Shown one piece after another: positions 19,048 to 28,079 of a stretch of DNA of 64,000 nucleotides (the first letter of the stretch is position 1; each line of letters begins with the position of its first letter). The stretch is from Burkholderiales bacterium (GTDB lineage: Bacteria > Pseudomonadota > Gammaproteobacteria > Burkholderiales > Burkholderiaceae_D), in contig JACPWS010000029.1 in the NCBI GenBank assembly GCA_016196925.1, positions 1-64,000 of the forward strand, given 5' to 3'. The notes under the pieces are model-generated. The model saw only the letters and a list, made by a program, of their open reading frames with translations, ran no database searches and was not told the origin of the DNA. The position numbers and the translations under genes are program-made.

Positions 19048-20263
19048 TTTGCTTGACGATGAATGACAGCAGGGGAGAACCCGACTGTCCCAATGCCGCG
19101 GCTAACTCGGGACCATGCGCTGTTAATGCGGAAACGGTCTCCTGGCGATCTGCGCGCATAATTATTCCAATTTTATCCGCTTGCAGATTAAGTACGGCCG
19201 TAACTTGTCCCAGATGTGGAAGCTCGAAACAAACGATGCTTTGCCATTTCGTTTCATTTTCCACGTCATCTTGTTGGGGTGAGGTATGTTTTTTGGAAAT
19301 TTCCCATTCCAGCTTTTGCCCGGGATATAAATCGCCTTGCCAGACCATGCGCTGTTGCTCCAGCACGTCTAATTGCTGATGAATTAGTTGCGCCAGTTCT
19401 TGGTTGGGGGAAGTCGTCGATGCAGAAGAGGCTTCTGCCGCTCGTAGTATTTGCGCTTGCGGTTCTTTAAGTAAATCCGCCAGTGAGCGCTTTCCTTGCG
19501 CCCACTCGTCCAGATGGGATTCGTAAAATAAACCGCTGGCGGACAGGCTTTTCTGTAAATTTTTAGCCGCCTCAACCGTGTCGCTAATATCGGACACGGT
19601 ACTCAGCACGGGGGGGCGATTGATCGTCGGGGGTGAGGTGGCGGCCTGGGATGTTATATGTAAGATTTGATCAATCAGTTTCCCGGTAGTGCTTAGCAAT
19701 GTCGGTGTGCTGCTGTCCGCATCTGTGGCAACCCTTGTCGCCGCATTGTCCGCGGCATTCCCGGCCGATGCCATGGCCTTGGCAGTCGCTATTCCGTTCG
19801 TGTCTATCGGTTTCGCTGGATGACCGACAGTAGGATTAGATGTGTCGGCGCCGGTTTCATCTGCATATTCCGTCAGACGGACGAATTCTGGCCCCGACGT
19901 TGATTTGCTTAATGCTTCCTGGTCCAGGTAAGGGCTGAAAACAGCGGTGGAGGCGGCGGCGTTTTTGTTGCTGTTGTCCAGCAAAAATGTAGGCCGCGGA
20001 TTGGTAGATATCAGGCGCAAAGGAATCGCATCGCCGACTTTGCTTCCTTCCGGCAAAAGCATTTTTGCGGTGATGCCGGCAACCCGGACCGTATAGCTGC
20101 CGTCTTGTAGTCGCGCCAGCACTTCGCCTTTAAGTTGCTGCCCCAAGACGATATGCGCGAGTTTAGGAATCGCTTCTTGCTTGATTCCGCTGAGCGCCGC
20201 TGTAGCTGACGGAGCCTCGATATTGGCGGCAGATTTAGGGTAAATATCGAAGCGGTAAGGCAT
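19034..20263 (-). CDS. Second FliK-like hook-length control family protein
   Basis: The 409-residue protein has an N-terminal beta-rich segment (LGQQLKGEVLARLQDGSYTV, MLLPEGSKVGDAIPLRLIST), a Ser/Thr/Ala-rich middle and a C-terminal region resembling the FliK Flg_hook domain (FELPHLGQVTAVLNLQADKI, LTAHGPELAAALGQSG). It differs strongly from the FliK at 10746-12113. It overlaps the FlhB-like gene by 14 bases, mirroring the known FliK-FlhB partnership. The precise role is not known from sequence. Confidence 0.8.
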   Translation of the reverse strand: MPYRFDIYPKSAANIEAPSATAALSGIKQEAIPKLAHIVLGQQLKGEVLARLQDGSYTVRVAGITAKMLLPEGSKVGDAIPLRLISTNPRPTFLLDNSNKNAAASTAVFSPYLDQEALSKSTSGPEFVRLTEYADETGADTSNPTVGHPAKPIDTNGIATAKAMASAGNAADNAATRVATDADSSTPTLLSTTGKLIDQILHITSQAATSPPTINRPPVLSTVSDISDTVEAAKNLQKSLSASGLFYESHLDEWAQGKRSLADLLKEPQAQILRAAEASSASTTSPNQELAQLIHQQLDVLEQQRMVWQGDLYPGQKLEWEISKKHTSPQQDDVENETKWQSIVCFELPHLGQVTAVLNLQADKIGIIMRADRQETVSALTAHGPELAAALGQSGSPLLSFIVKQNAQA

Positions 20264-20268
20264 ATTAA

Positions 20269-20604
20269 TCAGGCAGAATTACCCGCCCCATAGGTTTGCG
20301 CCAGCTTGCGGGTAGTGCCCGAGTTTTTCATCAAGTCGGACAATCGCGCCATCCAGGGCTCAGTGATATCCCGGATTTCCCTGTCGTCGGCGAGTATCTT
20401 CTTGATGATGCGGATTTTTTTATCGCGCATATCGGCCGGCAATTCAATCGGTATTTCATTGTCGCGTATGCTTTGAACACGGGAAGTGCAATCGCGCTCA
20501 AGTCGGGCTAATAATTCCCAATCTCCGGTGCGCGCGGCATCGAGCATGTGGCTGGTGATGACCGCGACATTTTCATATAAAGAAATTAATTCGAAGTTAT
20601 TCAT
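20269..20604 (-). CDS. fliT: Flagellar protein FliT
   Basis: Cytoplasmic helical protein of 111 residues with FliT-like features (LISLYENVAVITSHMLDAAR, LADDREIRDITEPWMARLSD). In enteric bacteria FliT is the chaperone for the FliD cap protein. The call depends partly on place in the fliD-fliS-fliT order, since the family is weakly conserved. Confidence 0.88.
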   Translation of the reverse strand: MNNFELISLYENVAVITSHMLDAARTGDWELLARLERDCTSRVQSIRDNEIPIELPADMRDKKIRIIKKILADDREIRDITEPWMARLSDLMKNSGTTRKLAQTYGAGNSA

Positions 20605-20610
20605 CTCGCA

Positions 20611-21081
20611 TCAAGCCTCAACAAATTTTACGGGGCGGGGTGTCAGTGCATCAAGGGCAACAGGTGGTTTTTCCATTGCAGGAATATTCGCCGGTGAGAT
20701 GGCTTCCCACGACGTTTTTAAATCGCGCAATAAATTTTGAACTTCGATCAACATTTCATCTTGATTGTTGATGTTCGCGAGAATTAAACGGTTGGTCATA
20801 TATTCATATAGCGCATCCAGGCTGACGGCAATTTCGCCCCCAGCTTTTTTATCCAGACTGGCACGCAAACCATTGTCAATAATAGCGATGGCTTTGGAAA
20901 TTGCCTGTCCTTTAGCCGGTACGTCGCCATTTTTCATATGCTGTATTGCATTGGAGATCGCTACAATGGCGCCCTCAAACAGCATGACTATCAGTTTGTG
21001 CGGGCTGGCAGCTATGACGCCAGTTTCGATGCCGACTTTGGCGTAAGCATTTGCTCCACGCGTCTTAGATGAGCCAAACAT
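20611..21081 (-). CDS. fliS: Flagellar export chaperone FliS
   Basis: Chaperone that binds the flagellin C-terminus and prevents premature polymerization. The protein is 156 residues from the ATG at 21081, which follows GAGAGGAA; a further in-frame ATG at 21126 overlaps fliD and has no ribosome binding site. Family signatures are NAYAKVGIETGVIAASPHKL, IVMLFEGA and YEYMTNRLILANI. Confidence 0.95.
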   Translation of the reverse strand: MFGSSKTRGANAYAKVGIETGVIAASPHKLIVMLFEGAIVAISNAIQHMKNGDVPAKGQAISKAIAIIDNGLRASLDKKAGGEIAVSLDALYEYMTNRLILANINNQDEMLIEVQNLLRDLKTSWEAISPANIPAMEKPPVALDALTPRPVKFVEA

Positions 21082-21122
21082 AATCGATATTCCTCTCGTG
21101 TACTTTACTTTGCCTGCGAAAA

Positions 21123-23132
21123 TCACTTAGTACTGGCTGTCAGCGCCGATAATTGCTGCGTCAGGAAGGTGCTGGTGTTGTTTAAGCTACTCACAATACG
21201 ATCCAGTGCGGTGAACTGGGCGCGGTAGCGAGCTTCTACGTCAAATAAGCGGTCGTTGAGTTTGTCGCGCTGTTTGCCAATATCTTTGATGCTGCGGTTA
21301 ACGCCATCGGTGGTGCTGGAAATAGTGCCTGCGCTGCCAATAAAACCGTTAAGAAGTTTATTCAGTTGATAAGCGTAACCGAGAGAAAAATTCACCGTTC
21401 CGCGCGCTCCGCTTGCGCCGCCCGCCACCAGGATTTTTAAGCCGTCTGCATCGGTTCCCGTGGCGCCGGTCAGCGTCTGTCCGGAACCGACTGCAGTGAC
21501 GCCATTTAATGTACCCGCAATATCCTGGCCGGCGGTGCCCGATGTCACCGAGCCAGTAAACGTAGCAGCAGTCGTGTTTGCACCATCGGCCAGCGTGACG
21601 TTGGACGCCGATCCATATGTATTTGATTGCAGTACCAGATATCCTGAGCCGTTTACAGTTGCCTTGAGCGCCAGACCGGCGGTGGAAAATGCAGATGTGC
21701 CATTAATGGAAGATTGCAATAGCGTTGCCAATTGGGCGGGGGTGTAATCGCCTTCAGCAAGAGAAACAGCTGAACTGATTCCATCCAGCGTGACATTTAA
21801 AGTGGCATTTGCATTGATGTGGGTAGAACCCGCCAATGCCGTATCGCCGGTCAAGCCACCTTGCGTGGCGACGCGAGTAATGTTTAAGGCATAACTTCCC
21901 GCTTTAGTTGCTGCGCCAGAGCCTGTGATGCTGCTCAGGCTGTCGCTCGCTTTGCCTATTGCGGCAAACAAGCCGCCGATATCATTGAGTTTGTTGTTGA
22001 GTGCGGCAGTCAGTTTGCTGGAATCCAGCGCCAGGGTGCCGTCTTTTTGAAACGTAATGCCAACCTGAGTTAGGGTGGTCAGGCCGCTACCCAATCCATT
22101 CACTGCCGCAGACAGTGTATTTCTTATCTGGTTTTGTATGCTTTGAGTCGCAGCATCACCCAAGAGCAAGCCGCCTCTTTTGGTATTGGGGTCGTAAGCC
22201 GTCAAAGTCTTGATGGTATTGGCGAGGTCGTTATAGGCTTTGACAAATCCGGAAATGCCGGTCTGAATAGCGCTTGGATTATTGGCGACAGAAATGCTGG
22301 TGCTGCCTATTTTGCTGACGTTAATGGTGACGCCCTGGATCGCTCCGGCAACACTGTTAGAAGCGCTGGTAATATCGATGCCGTTCACCGTTAATGCGGC
22401 GTTTTGAGCGGTCGCAACTTCGGTAAACCCCTGAGTTCCTGCCGGATCGTAATTCATCAGTGCCGCGACGGAGGCGTCCCCGCTTGCGCTAATTTTCAAG
22501 CTAGAGGCGGCGCCTGTTTTGCTCGAGTTGAGAACCAGATGATAGGGTGTTGCGCTGCCATCGCCGACAATCGACGCATTGATACCTATATTCGCCGCAT
22601 TGATCGCGTCCCGAATGCCTTGCAGCGAGTTATTGCTGCTATCTATCGTGACTGTTCCGGTCGATTGATTGGCATCCTGGGCAAAAGTGCTGCCGCCTGG
22701 ATAAACGCCATTGACTGCGGTGCCGGTAATGGTGCCAAATTGAAAGGAAAGTGTGGTTGTCGTATTGCCGCCGATAGCGTCGGTCGTGCTGCTCTGGCCT
22801 GCGCTGGAAATGATTTGCGACTGGGCGAGTTTGCTGACGTTGACATTGTAGGTGCCGGCAGAGGCGATGCTGGTGGCGGAAGCCGATGCTATCGTTGAGT
22901 CTGCAGCGGTTGCTGTCAGCGATTGAAATGTTGAAGAACTATTGAGGCTCGACAGTGAAGTCTGGAACGCCGCCACTGCGCCACTCAGCGTGCCGTAGGC
23001 GGATAATTTAGCCTGATAACTGGCCTCTTTTTTTGCCAAGATGGTCAAAGGCTGACTCTCTACCTGCATCAACTTAGTGATGAGGCTATTTACATCCAGA
23101 CCCGAACCTATACCCGTAGATTGAATTCCCAC
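21123..23132 (-). CDS. fliD: Flagellar filament capping protein FliD
   Basis: Forms the cap that guides flagellin insertion at the filament tip. At 669 residues it is larger than the 450-500 residues common in the family, mainly through an expanded, Ser/Thr/Gly-rich central domain. The N-terminus (GSGLDVNSLITKLMQVESQPLT) and the C-terminal coiled coil (KDIGKQRDKLNDRLFDVEAR, YRAQFTALDRIVSSLNNTSTF) are typical. A sigma-28-type promoter lies just upstream. Confidence 0.96.
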   Translation of the reverse strand: MGIQSTGIGSGLDVNSLITKLMQVESQPLTILAKKEASYQAKLSAYGTLSGAVAAFQTSLSSLNSSSTFQSLTATAADSTIASASATSIASAGTYNVNVSKLAQSQIISSAGQSSTTDAIGGNTTTTLSFQFGTITGTAVNGVYPGGSTFAQDANQSTGTVTIDSSNNSLQGIRDAINAANIGINASIVGDGSATPYHLVLNSSKTGAASSLKISASGDASVAALMNYDPAGTQGFTEVATAQNAALTVNGIDITSASNSVAGAIQGVTINVSKIGSTSISVANNPSAIQTGISGFVKAYNDLANTIKTLTAYDPNTKRGGLLLGDAATQSIQNQIRNTLSAAVNGLGSGLTTLTQVGITFQKDGTLALDSSKLTAALNNKLNDIGGLFAAIGKASDSLSSITGSGAATKAGSYALNITRVATQGGLTGDTALAGSTHINANATLNVTLDGISSAVSLAEGDYTPAQLATLLQSSINGTSAFSTAGLALKATVNGSGYLVLQSNTYGSASNVTLADGANTTAATFTGSVTSGTAGQDIAGTLNGVTAVGSGQTLTGATGTDADGLKILVAGGASGARGTVNFSLGYAYQLNKLLNGFIGSAGTISSTTDGVNRSIKDIGKQRDKLNDRLFDVEARYRAQFTALDRIVSSLNNTSTFLTQQLSALTASTK

Positions 23133-23166
23133 CTTATTCCCCTTTGCTAGCCAGTACTCTACTTTA

Positions 23167-23193
23167 TTAACGGCAAAGGCAAATCAGACTTTA
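23167..23193 (-). promoter_or_regulatory. Sigma-28 (FliA) promoter of fliD
   Basis: On the minus strand TAAA is followed by 15 bases and GCCGTTAA, which matches the FliA consensus TAAA-N15-GCCGATAA at all but one -10 base. It sits about 35 bp upstream of the fliD start, so fliD, fliS and fliT are probably class 3 or late class 2 genes. Confidence 0.75.
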
Positions 23194-23236
23194 GAGGGGG
23201 ATTTACCTACTTGTTTTTAATCTGCTTATAAACATT

Positions 23237-23617
23237 TTAGGCTGTTTGTTTAATCAGTAAACCTTGCAATTTATCCAGCGACTTGGCAATTTCCAGGGCT
23301 TCTTCCGTTGGAATTTGACGTAATACTTGTTTGGTTTGCTGGTCTATCACTTTGACTACGATCTGGTCGGAATCATGGTCCACACTGAATTCAAGATTTT
23401 GAGATGCAGCCTGTATCGTCTTGTTGATATCGTGCACTGCCTTGAGTACTTGCTCTCTGCCGGCAGCCTGCTGCACCAGGCCCGAGGGCGCAACCGGCTT
23501 GTCAGTTTCAACCGGCGCTGCCGTCTTGACTGCTTGATGGGCGAGATTGCCGCCGGAAACCCGGTCTGAAATCGGTATCGCGGGCGACGTTGAATTAGCT
23601 ATCGAGAGAATGTCCAT
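23237..23617 (-). CDS. flaG: Flagellar protein FlaG
   Basis: The 126-residue protein has the FlaG fold in its C-terminal half (NLEFSVDHDSDQIVVKVIDQ, VLRQIPTEEALEIAKSLDKL). FlaG influences filament length in Pseudomonas and Vibrio; its exact action is unclear. It lies between fliC and fliD, the normal place, and is separated from fliC by a terminator. Confidence 0.93.
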   Translation of the reverse strand: MDILSIANSTSPAIPISDRVSGGNLAHQAVKTAAPVETDKPVAPSGLVQQAAGREQVLKAVHDINKTIQAASQNLEFSVDHDSDQIVVKVIDQQTKQVLRQIPTEEALEIAKSLDKLQGLLIKQTA

Positions 23618-23634
23618 GATCGTTTCCTTTAAGT

Positions 23635-23667
23635 AAAATTCCCCTGATCAAAAATTTGACCAGGGGA
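23635..23667 (-). terminator. Rho-independent terminator after fliC
   Basis: Inverted repeat CCCCTGATCAAA / TTTGACCAGGGG (23641-23666) with one mismatch and a tight loop. On the minus strand it is followed by AATTTTACTT. It lies 40 bp after the fliC stop and would limit read-through into flaG. Confidence 0.75.
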
Positions 23668-23706
23668 TCGCACTTTTTCAATGAAAAGTTAATTCTCTCT
23701 CATTGA

Positions 23707-25179
23707 TTAGCCACGCAGCAGAGCCAGCACACCTTGTGGCAGTGCATTCGCCTGCGCCAGGATCGCAGTACCTGCTTGTTGCAACACCTGACCGCGGGTC
23801 AAACTCGCTGTTTCTTGAGCGAAGTCTGCGTCGCGGATGCGGCTGCGGGACGAAGTCAAGTTTTCAGAGGTGGTCTGCAAGCTGGTGACCGCCGACGAAA
23901 AACGATTTTGATAAGCACCGAGCGAAGCGCGCGAGCTGTTGATCGATTGCAGCGCTGCATCAATCGTGGACAGGGCCGCAGTTGCACCGGCAGCGGTCGT
24001 CAGGTCCAGAGACGATACGCCGGCACCGGCGGTAGCGGTAGCTGCGGTAAAGCCAGCTGTTTGCCCCGTTGCCGTCAAGCCGGTGGCGCCGGCAAGGGTA
24101 ATGCCAGCGGAGCTGGTCGAGCTGAGGGTTAATTTTGATGTTGTTGTCAGAGTGTTAGCAGCGGCGGCGTTCAAGCCTGTTTCTGTTCCGCCGAGTGCCG
24201 TTGTTGTGACGGTAATATTGCGACCATCGGCAGCGGACAAAGATACCGCGCCGGTGGAGGTGGAAAATGTCGCCGTCACGCCGGTTTGGGCAGATTTGGA
24301 GTTGATTGCGGCGGCGGTTTGCGAACCGCGGTCAACCGCGCCAGTTGCCGCACCCATTGCGCCAATATCTACACCATTAATTAAAACAGAGCCTGCAATA
24401 GTACCGGCAAAAGTAGTTGCTGCCACGCCAACTGCTGCGGTTGCGCTGACGGTCGCCGTGACATTGGTGTTGGCACTGACGGCATTAATCGCGGCGGCTT
24501 TGGCAATGCCGCTGGCGGCGCTATTGACAAATGAAACGCCGTCGGGTGTGCTCGCGCCTACCTGGTAGCCATTGATGGACAGATCGCCAGCTGCAAGAGC
24601 CACGGCGGTAACAGCGGTACCTTGGGCTAAATTGGTTGCGTAGCTGGAGCTGGAGCCTACACCCAGCGAGGCGGATTTTGCGCTGGAAATCGAAGCGATC
24701 GAGATACGGTCATTGCTGGTGTTGTTGGCGCCAACCTGGAAAGTTTGGGATGCGAAGCTGCCGTCGAGCAAATTAACGCCGTTGAAGTTGGATGAACTGG
24801 CAACGCGGTCGATTTCTGAGATCAGCTGTGTTGCTTCGTTATTCAGCGCGGCACGATCGCTTGCGCTGTTGGAGGCGTTGGCCGATTGCACTGCCAGATC
24901 GCGGATGCGCTGCAGGTTGGCGCCGATTTGCGTTAAGTCGCCCTCAGCGGTTTGCGCGAGAGAAATACCGTCGTTGGCGTTGCGTGTAGCCTGGTTCAAG
25001 CCGCCGATCTGGGAAGTCATACGCTCGGAGATCGCCAAACCTGCGGCGTCGTCCTTGGCGCTGTTGATGCGCAAGCCGGAAGACAAGCGCTGCATCGAAG
25101 TATTCAGTGAAGACTGGGATGTAGTCAGATTACGTTGCGCATTCAGCGAAACAATATTGGTATTAATAAATGAGCTCAT
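23707..25179 (-). CDS. fliC: Flagellin
   Basis: Filament subunit of 490 residues. The N-terminal D0/D1 region ([40 protein letters not shown]) and the C-terminal D1/D0 region ([35 protein letters not shown]) are intact. The middle D2/D3 part is a variable Ala/Thr/Gly-rich domain that forms the filament surface. AAGGGG precedes the ATG. It is monocistronic: a sigma-28 promoter lies upstream and a terminator downstream. No second flagellin gene is seen in the window. Confidence 0.98.
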   Translation of the reverse strand: MSSFINTNIVSLNAQRNLTTSQSSLNTSMQRLSSGLRINSAKDDAAGLAISERMTSQIGGLNQATRNANDGISLAQTAEGDLTQIGANLQRIRDLAVQSANASNSASDRAALNNEATQLISEIDRVASSSNFNGVNLLDGSFASQTFQVGANNTSNDRISIASISSAKSASLGVGSSSSYATNLAQGTAVTAVALAAGDLSINGYQVGASTPDGVSFVNSAASGIAKAAAINAVSANTNVTATVSATAAVGVAATTFAGTIAGSVLINGVDIGAMGAATGAVDRGSQTAAAINSKSAQTGVTATFSTSTGAVSLSAADGRNITVTTTALGGTETGLNAAAANTLTTTSKLTLSSTSSAGITLAGATGLTATGQTAGFTAATATAGAGVSSLDLTTAAGATAALSTIDAALQSINSSRASLGAYQNRFSSAVTSLQTTSENLTSSRSRIRDADFAQETASLTRGQVLQQAGTAILAQANALPQGVLALLRG

Positions 25180-25271
25180 GTTAATTCCCCTTACCTAAGT
25201 TATATAAATTCGGCCTAAGCCTTAAACTTTGGTCTGTCCTACCAAGATTATCGGACCGCCGTTGCTATCAG

Positions 25272-25298
25272 GTATCGGACGGCCTCTCAAAAAGTTTA
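25272..25298 (-). promoter_or_regulatory. Sigma-28 (FliA) promoter of fliC
   Basis: On the minus strand TAAA, 15 bases and TCCGATAC match the FliA consensus with correct spacing and 6 of 8 bases in the -10. It lies about 93 bp upstream of the fliC ATG. A second TCCGATAA 35 bp nearer the gene has a better -10 but no TAAA at the right distance. Confidence 0.7.
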
Positions 25299-25459
25299 AC
25301 TAATTTCCGTAGGTAAATATTTTTTTTAAGGTGTAAAGTTTTTATCTGATACCCGCTAAACGACGGATATATAAAAATCTTTAGAGATAAATAAATTATT
25401 TTTGAGGTGATTCTCTGGGGGATTTTGCAACTAATGAAACGCGGATTAATTCAAAAAGC
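25299..25459. other. AT-rich non-coding stretch upstream of the fliC promoter
   Basis: No plausible gene. It is clearly AT-richer than the surroundings (for example ATATTTTTTTTAAG), consistent with an UP-element or regulator-binding region behind the fliC promoter, but no specific operator is recognisable. Confidence 0.5.
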
Positions 25460-25617
25460 GTCGTTCCCGCGAAAGGTGAAGCTGGGAATTCGGGTAGCCT
25501 GCTACCCGCCTGCGTAACGACTTGAGCATGCATGCTCAAGCGCGCCCGGCAAGGGGGAATCCATGTAAATCAAATATTTAGGTGCTTAAGTGGATCCCCG
25601 CTTTCGCGGGGATGACG
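25460..25617. repeat. Complex inverted-repeat element between fliC and the diguanylate cyclase
   Basis: The ends GTCGTTCCCGCGAAAG and, inverted, GTCATCCCCGCGAAAG form imperfect 16-bp terminal inverted repeats with two mismatches. Inside are the hairpin GGGTAGC-CT-GCTACCC (25492-25507) and a perfect 20-bp palindrome CTTGAGCATGCATGCTCAAG (25521-25540). The right end ATCCCCGC-TTTC-GCGGGGAT could terminate the leftward diguanylate cyclase transcript. GTCATTCCCGCG-type repeats are widely dispersed in Burkholderiales; mobility is an inference. Confidence 0.65.
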
Positions 25618-25652
25618 AAATCCGATTAAATCCGTGCTTCACTAAGAGCCGG

Positions 25653-27302
25653 TCAGCCCGCCTTGACCACCCGGTTCTTCCCGGTCTGCTTGGCCTCGTA
25701 CATGGCCTTGTCGGCGCGCTTGATGGTGGACTCTTGCGCTTCCCGCGGTGCGCGCAAGGCGACGCCGGCGCTGAAGGTGATGAACAGGCGCTGGTCGTCG
25801 GCGGTGAAGAAGTGCTTGGTCAGTTCTCTTTGCACCCGGGTCATCGCTTGCGCCGCTTCGTCGAGCTGGGTTTCCGGCATGATGATCAGGAATTCTTCGC
25901 CGCCGTAGCGCGCCACCACGTCGATAGAACGCAGCGTTTGTTTGACGATGCGGACCAGGTGCACCAGGGCTTCGTCGCCGGCGGCATGGCCGTGGGTGTC
26001 GTTGAGTTTTTTAAAGTTATCGAGGTCGAGCAGGGCGATGCATAAGGGCGTGTTGCGGCGGTCGGCACGGTCGGCTTCGCGCGCAAAGACGTCGTCCATG
26101 CCGCGCCGGTTGAGGCTGCCGGTCAGTTGGTCTTCGCGCACCAGTTCGCTCATGTGCGCGAGTTTGTTTTCCAGGTCCTTGATGCGGCTTTCCGCTTCGC
26201 TCACTTCTTTTTGCGCCGCGACTATCATGTCGCGCGAGCGCAGGGTCTCGCTTTGTACCGTACGCGTTTCGCTGAGGATGTCGGCGATCAGATGATGGAC
26301 TTCGCCTACGTCTGTTGCGGCGCTGATTTTTTGCGCATACGCATCCATTTTGTGTTGGTAGGCGCCGGTACTGTTTGCCATCGCATTCAGGCGGTCGATA
26401 AAGGCCGCCATCATGTTTTTGACCGAAGTCTTGGATTCGGCGATGCTGTTTTTCAGCACGCCTTGTTTGTAGATGACCTCTTTCAGGCTGCGGGTCGCTT
26501 CTTGCAATACCCGGTGGTCGATCGGACCCGCGATCAGGTTTTGCACGACCTCGATCTGGCCGCGCAACCAGTTGTCGTTATCCAGCAAGTCGTGGATATT
26601 GGTCAGCAGCAGGTCGAATAAGCGCAGCAATAATTCCTGTTGTTCGGCGCTGTCGCCGCTTTGCAATTCGATCTTAAAGCAGAGTTGCTTGAGATTATTG
26701 GCAACTTGCTTCAGTTCGCTTTCGCTGTTCGCCGCCTTGACCGCCTGCGCGAGCGCGTCGGATTCGTTGGCCAGCTGGGGAGTCGGCTTGAGCAGGGAAA
26801 CCAGGGCCAGGCTCAGCGTGCGGAATAATAGATCTTTGAGCAGATTTTGGCGCGCATCTTCTGCCGGCGTTTCATCGACCAGCGGGATGCCGGCGCTGCC
26901 GGTCGCGGCAGGGATAGGGGCGGGAGGGCTGAGCGGGGTGCCGGGTTTAGCGGACAGGCGTTCCGCCAGCTGCATCAAGCCTTTGCCGTAGTCGGTCCAG
27001 TTGCCGCTATTCAGTGCCCGGTTGAAGCGATGGCCGAAAGTGGCCAGATCGCCGGGGGAGGCTTGCAGGCTGCTGGCGAAACTGGCGAGCAGCTGTTCCG
27101 CTTCCGAAGTTTTCAACGCGCTGGCGGCGGAGGTTCTTTCCGCGGCCTCGCCGACGTCCGGAGCGACGCACGAAATTTCTTCGTAGAGCTTGCGGTAAGC
27201 ATCCGGGGTAGGCGCAACTCTTTCTATCGCCAGGCGCCGGAAGGTTTCGCGCGCGACATCGGTGGGGTTTTTGAATTGCGGATTATTTGGGGGAGTCGCC
27301 AT
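25653..27302 (-). CDS. Diguanylate cyclase with novel N-terminal region
   Basis: Makes cyclic di-GMP from two GTP. The 549-residue protein has a C-terminal GGDEF domain (about 390-545) with an intact GGEEF active site (VVARYGGEEFLIIMPE), the DLDNFKKLND metal and substrate region, and an RxxD inhibitory site (RSID) five residues before it. The N-terminal 380 residues are soluble and helical, without PAS, GAF or membrane segments, and end in a coiled coil (SEAESRIKDLENKLAHMSEL). It follows the response regulator by 30 bp and is probably cotranscribed with it. Confidence 0.92.
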   Translation of the reverse strand: MATPPNNPQFKNPTDVARETFRRLAIERVAPTPDAYRKLYEEISCVAPDVGEAAERTSAASALKTSEAEQLLASFASSLQASPGDLATFGHRFNRALNSGNWTDYGKGLMQLAERLSAKPGTPLSPPAPIPAATGSAGIPLVDETPAEDARQNLLKDLLFRTLSLALVSLLKPTPQLANESDALAQAVKAANSESELKQVANNLKQLCFKIELQSGDSAEQQELLLRLFDLLLTNIHDLLDNDNWLRGQIEVVQNLIAGPIDHRVLQEATRSLKEVIYKQGVLKNSIAESKTSVKNMMAAFIDRLNAMANSTGAYQHKMDAYAQKISAATDVGEVHHLIADILSETRTVQSETLRSRDMIVAAQKEVSEAESRIKDLENKLAHMSELVREDQLTGSLNRRGMDDVFAREADRADRRNTPLCIALLDLDNFKKLNDTHGHAAGDEALVHLVRIVKQTLRSIDVVARYGGEEFLIIMPETQLDEAAQAMTRVQRELTKHFFTADDQRLFITFSAGVALRAPREAQESTIKRADKAMYEAKQTGKNRVVKAG

Positions 27303-27332
27303 GATGCCTTGCCATTTCAGCGGTGATGCCGC

Positions 27333-27980
27333 TCAATCTACGAGTTGATTTTTGATCGCGTAATGCGTCAGTTCCGCATTGTGCCGTAATTTCATTTTCA
27401 ATAAAATCCGGGCGCGGTATTCGCTGATGGTCTTGACCGAGAGCGATAATTCTTTGGCGATGTCGCTGACGCTCTTGCCGGAGGCGATCATGGTCATGGT
27501 CTGGAATTCGCGGTCGGAAAGCGTTTTATGTAAAGCCCCTTCATGTTCCTGATTCAGGTTGTTGGCCAGTTCTTGCGCCAGTTGCTGGCTGATGTATTTC
27601 AAGCCTTTTGCTGCTTGCCGTATGGCATCCAGAATTTGCCCGGCCTGGCATTGCTTGTTCAGGTAGCCGGAAGCGCCGGCCTTGAGCGAGCGGATCGCAT
27701 ACTGGTCTTCTTTGTGCATGGAAAACATGATGATGCCGACTTCCGGTTTTTCCGCTTTAATCTGCTTGAGCACCTCTATCCCGTTTTTGTCGGGCAGGCC
27801 GATATCCAGCAACATCACCTGATAATCAAGCTGGCGCGACAAGCGTATCGCTTCCAGCCCGGTTTCCGCTTCACCGACGACGGCGATATCGGGGGTGGCG
27901 GCGATGATACTTTTTATTCCTTCTCTGACCACCGCGTGGTCATCGACGATGAATACTTTGATTGCTGCACTCTGAGTCAT
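27333..27980 (-). CDS. NarL/FixJ-family response regulator
   Basis: Two-component transcription factor of 215 residues. The receiver domain has the acidic pocket DD near residue 12-13, the phospho-acceptor aspartate in VMLLDIGLPDKNG and the lysine in GYLNKQ. The C-terminal LuxR-type helix-turn-helix reads LSDREFQTMTMIASGKSVSD and LSVKTISEYRARILLKM. It resembles the UvrY/GacA group. No histidine kinase gene is adjacent, so it is an orphan here, and it heads the unit with the diguanylate cyclase. Confidence 0.94.
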   Translation of the reverse strand: MTQSAAIKVFIVDDHAVVREGIKSIIAATPDIAVVGEAETGLEAIRLSRQLDYQVMLLDIGLPDKNGIEVLKQIKAEKPEVGIIMFSMHKEDQYAIRSLKAGASGYLNKQCQAGQILDAIRQAAKGLKYISQQLAQELANNLNQEHEGALHKTLSDREFQTMTMIASGKSVSDIAKELSLSVKTISEYRARILLKMKLRHNAELTHYAIKNQLVD

Positions 27981-28079
27981 GCACGATCCCTTTAGATGAG
28001 TGCGTCTATTTTATAAGGGATGGGCGGCATGTGGTAAGCGGTCGACAATTAATTTGAGCAAGTCCGCTACAATGTGACG

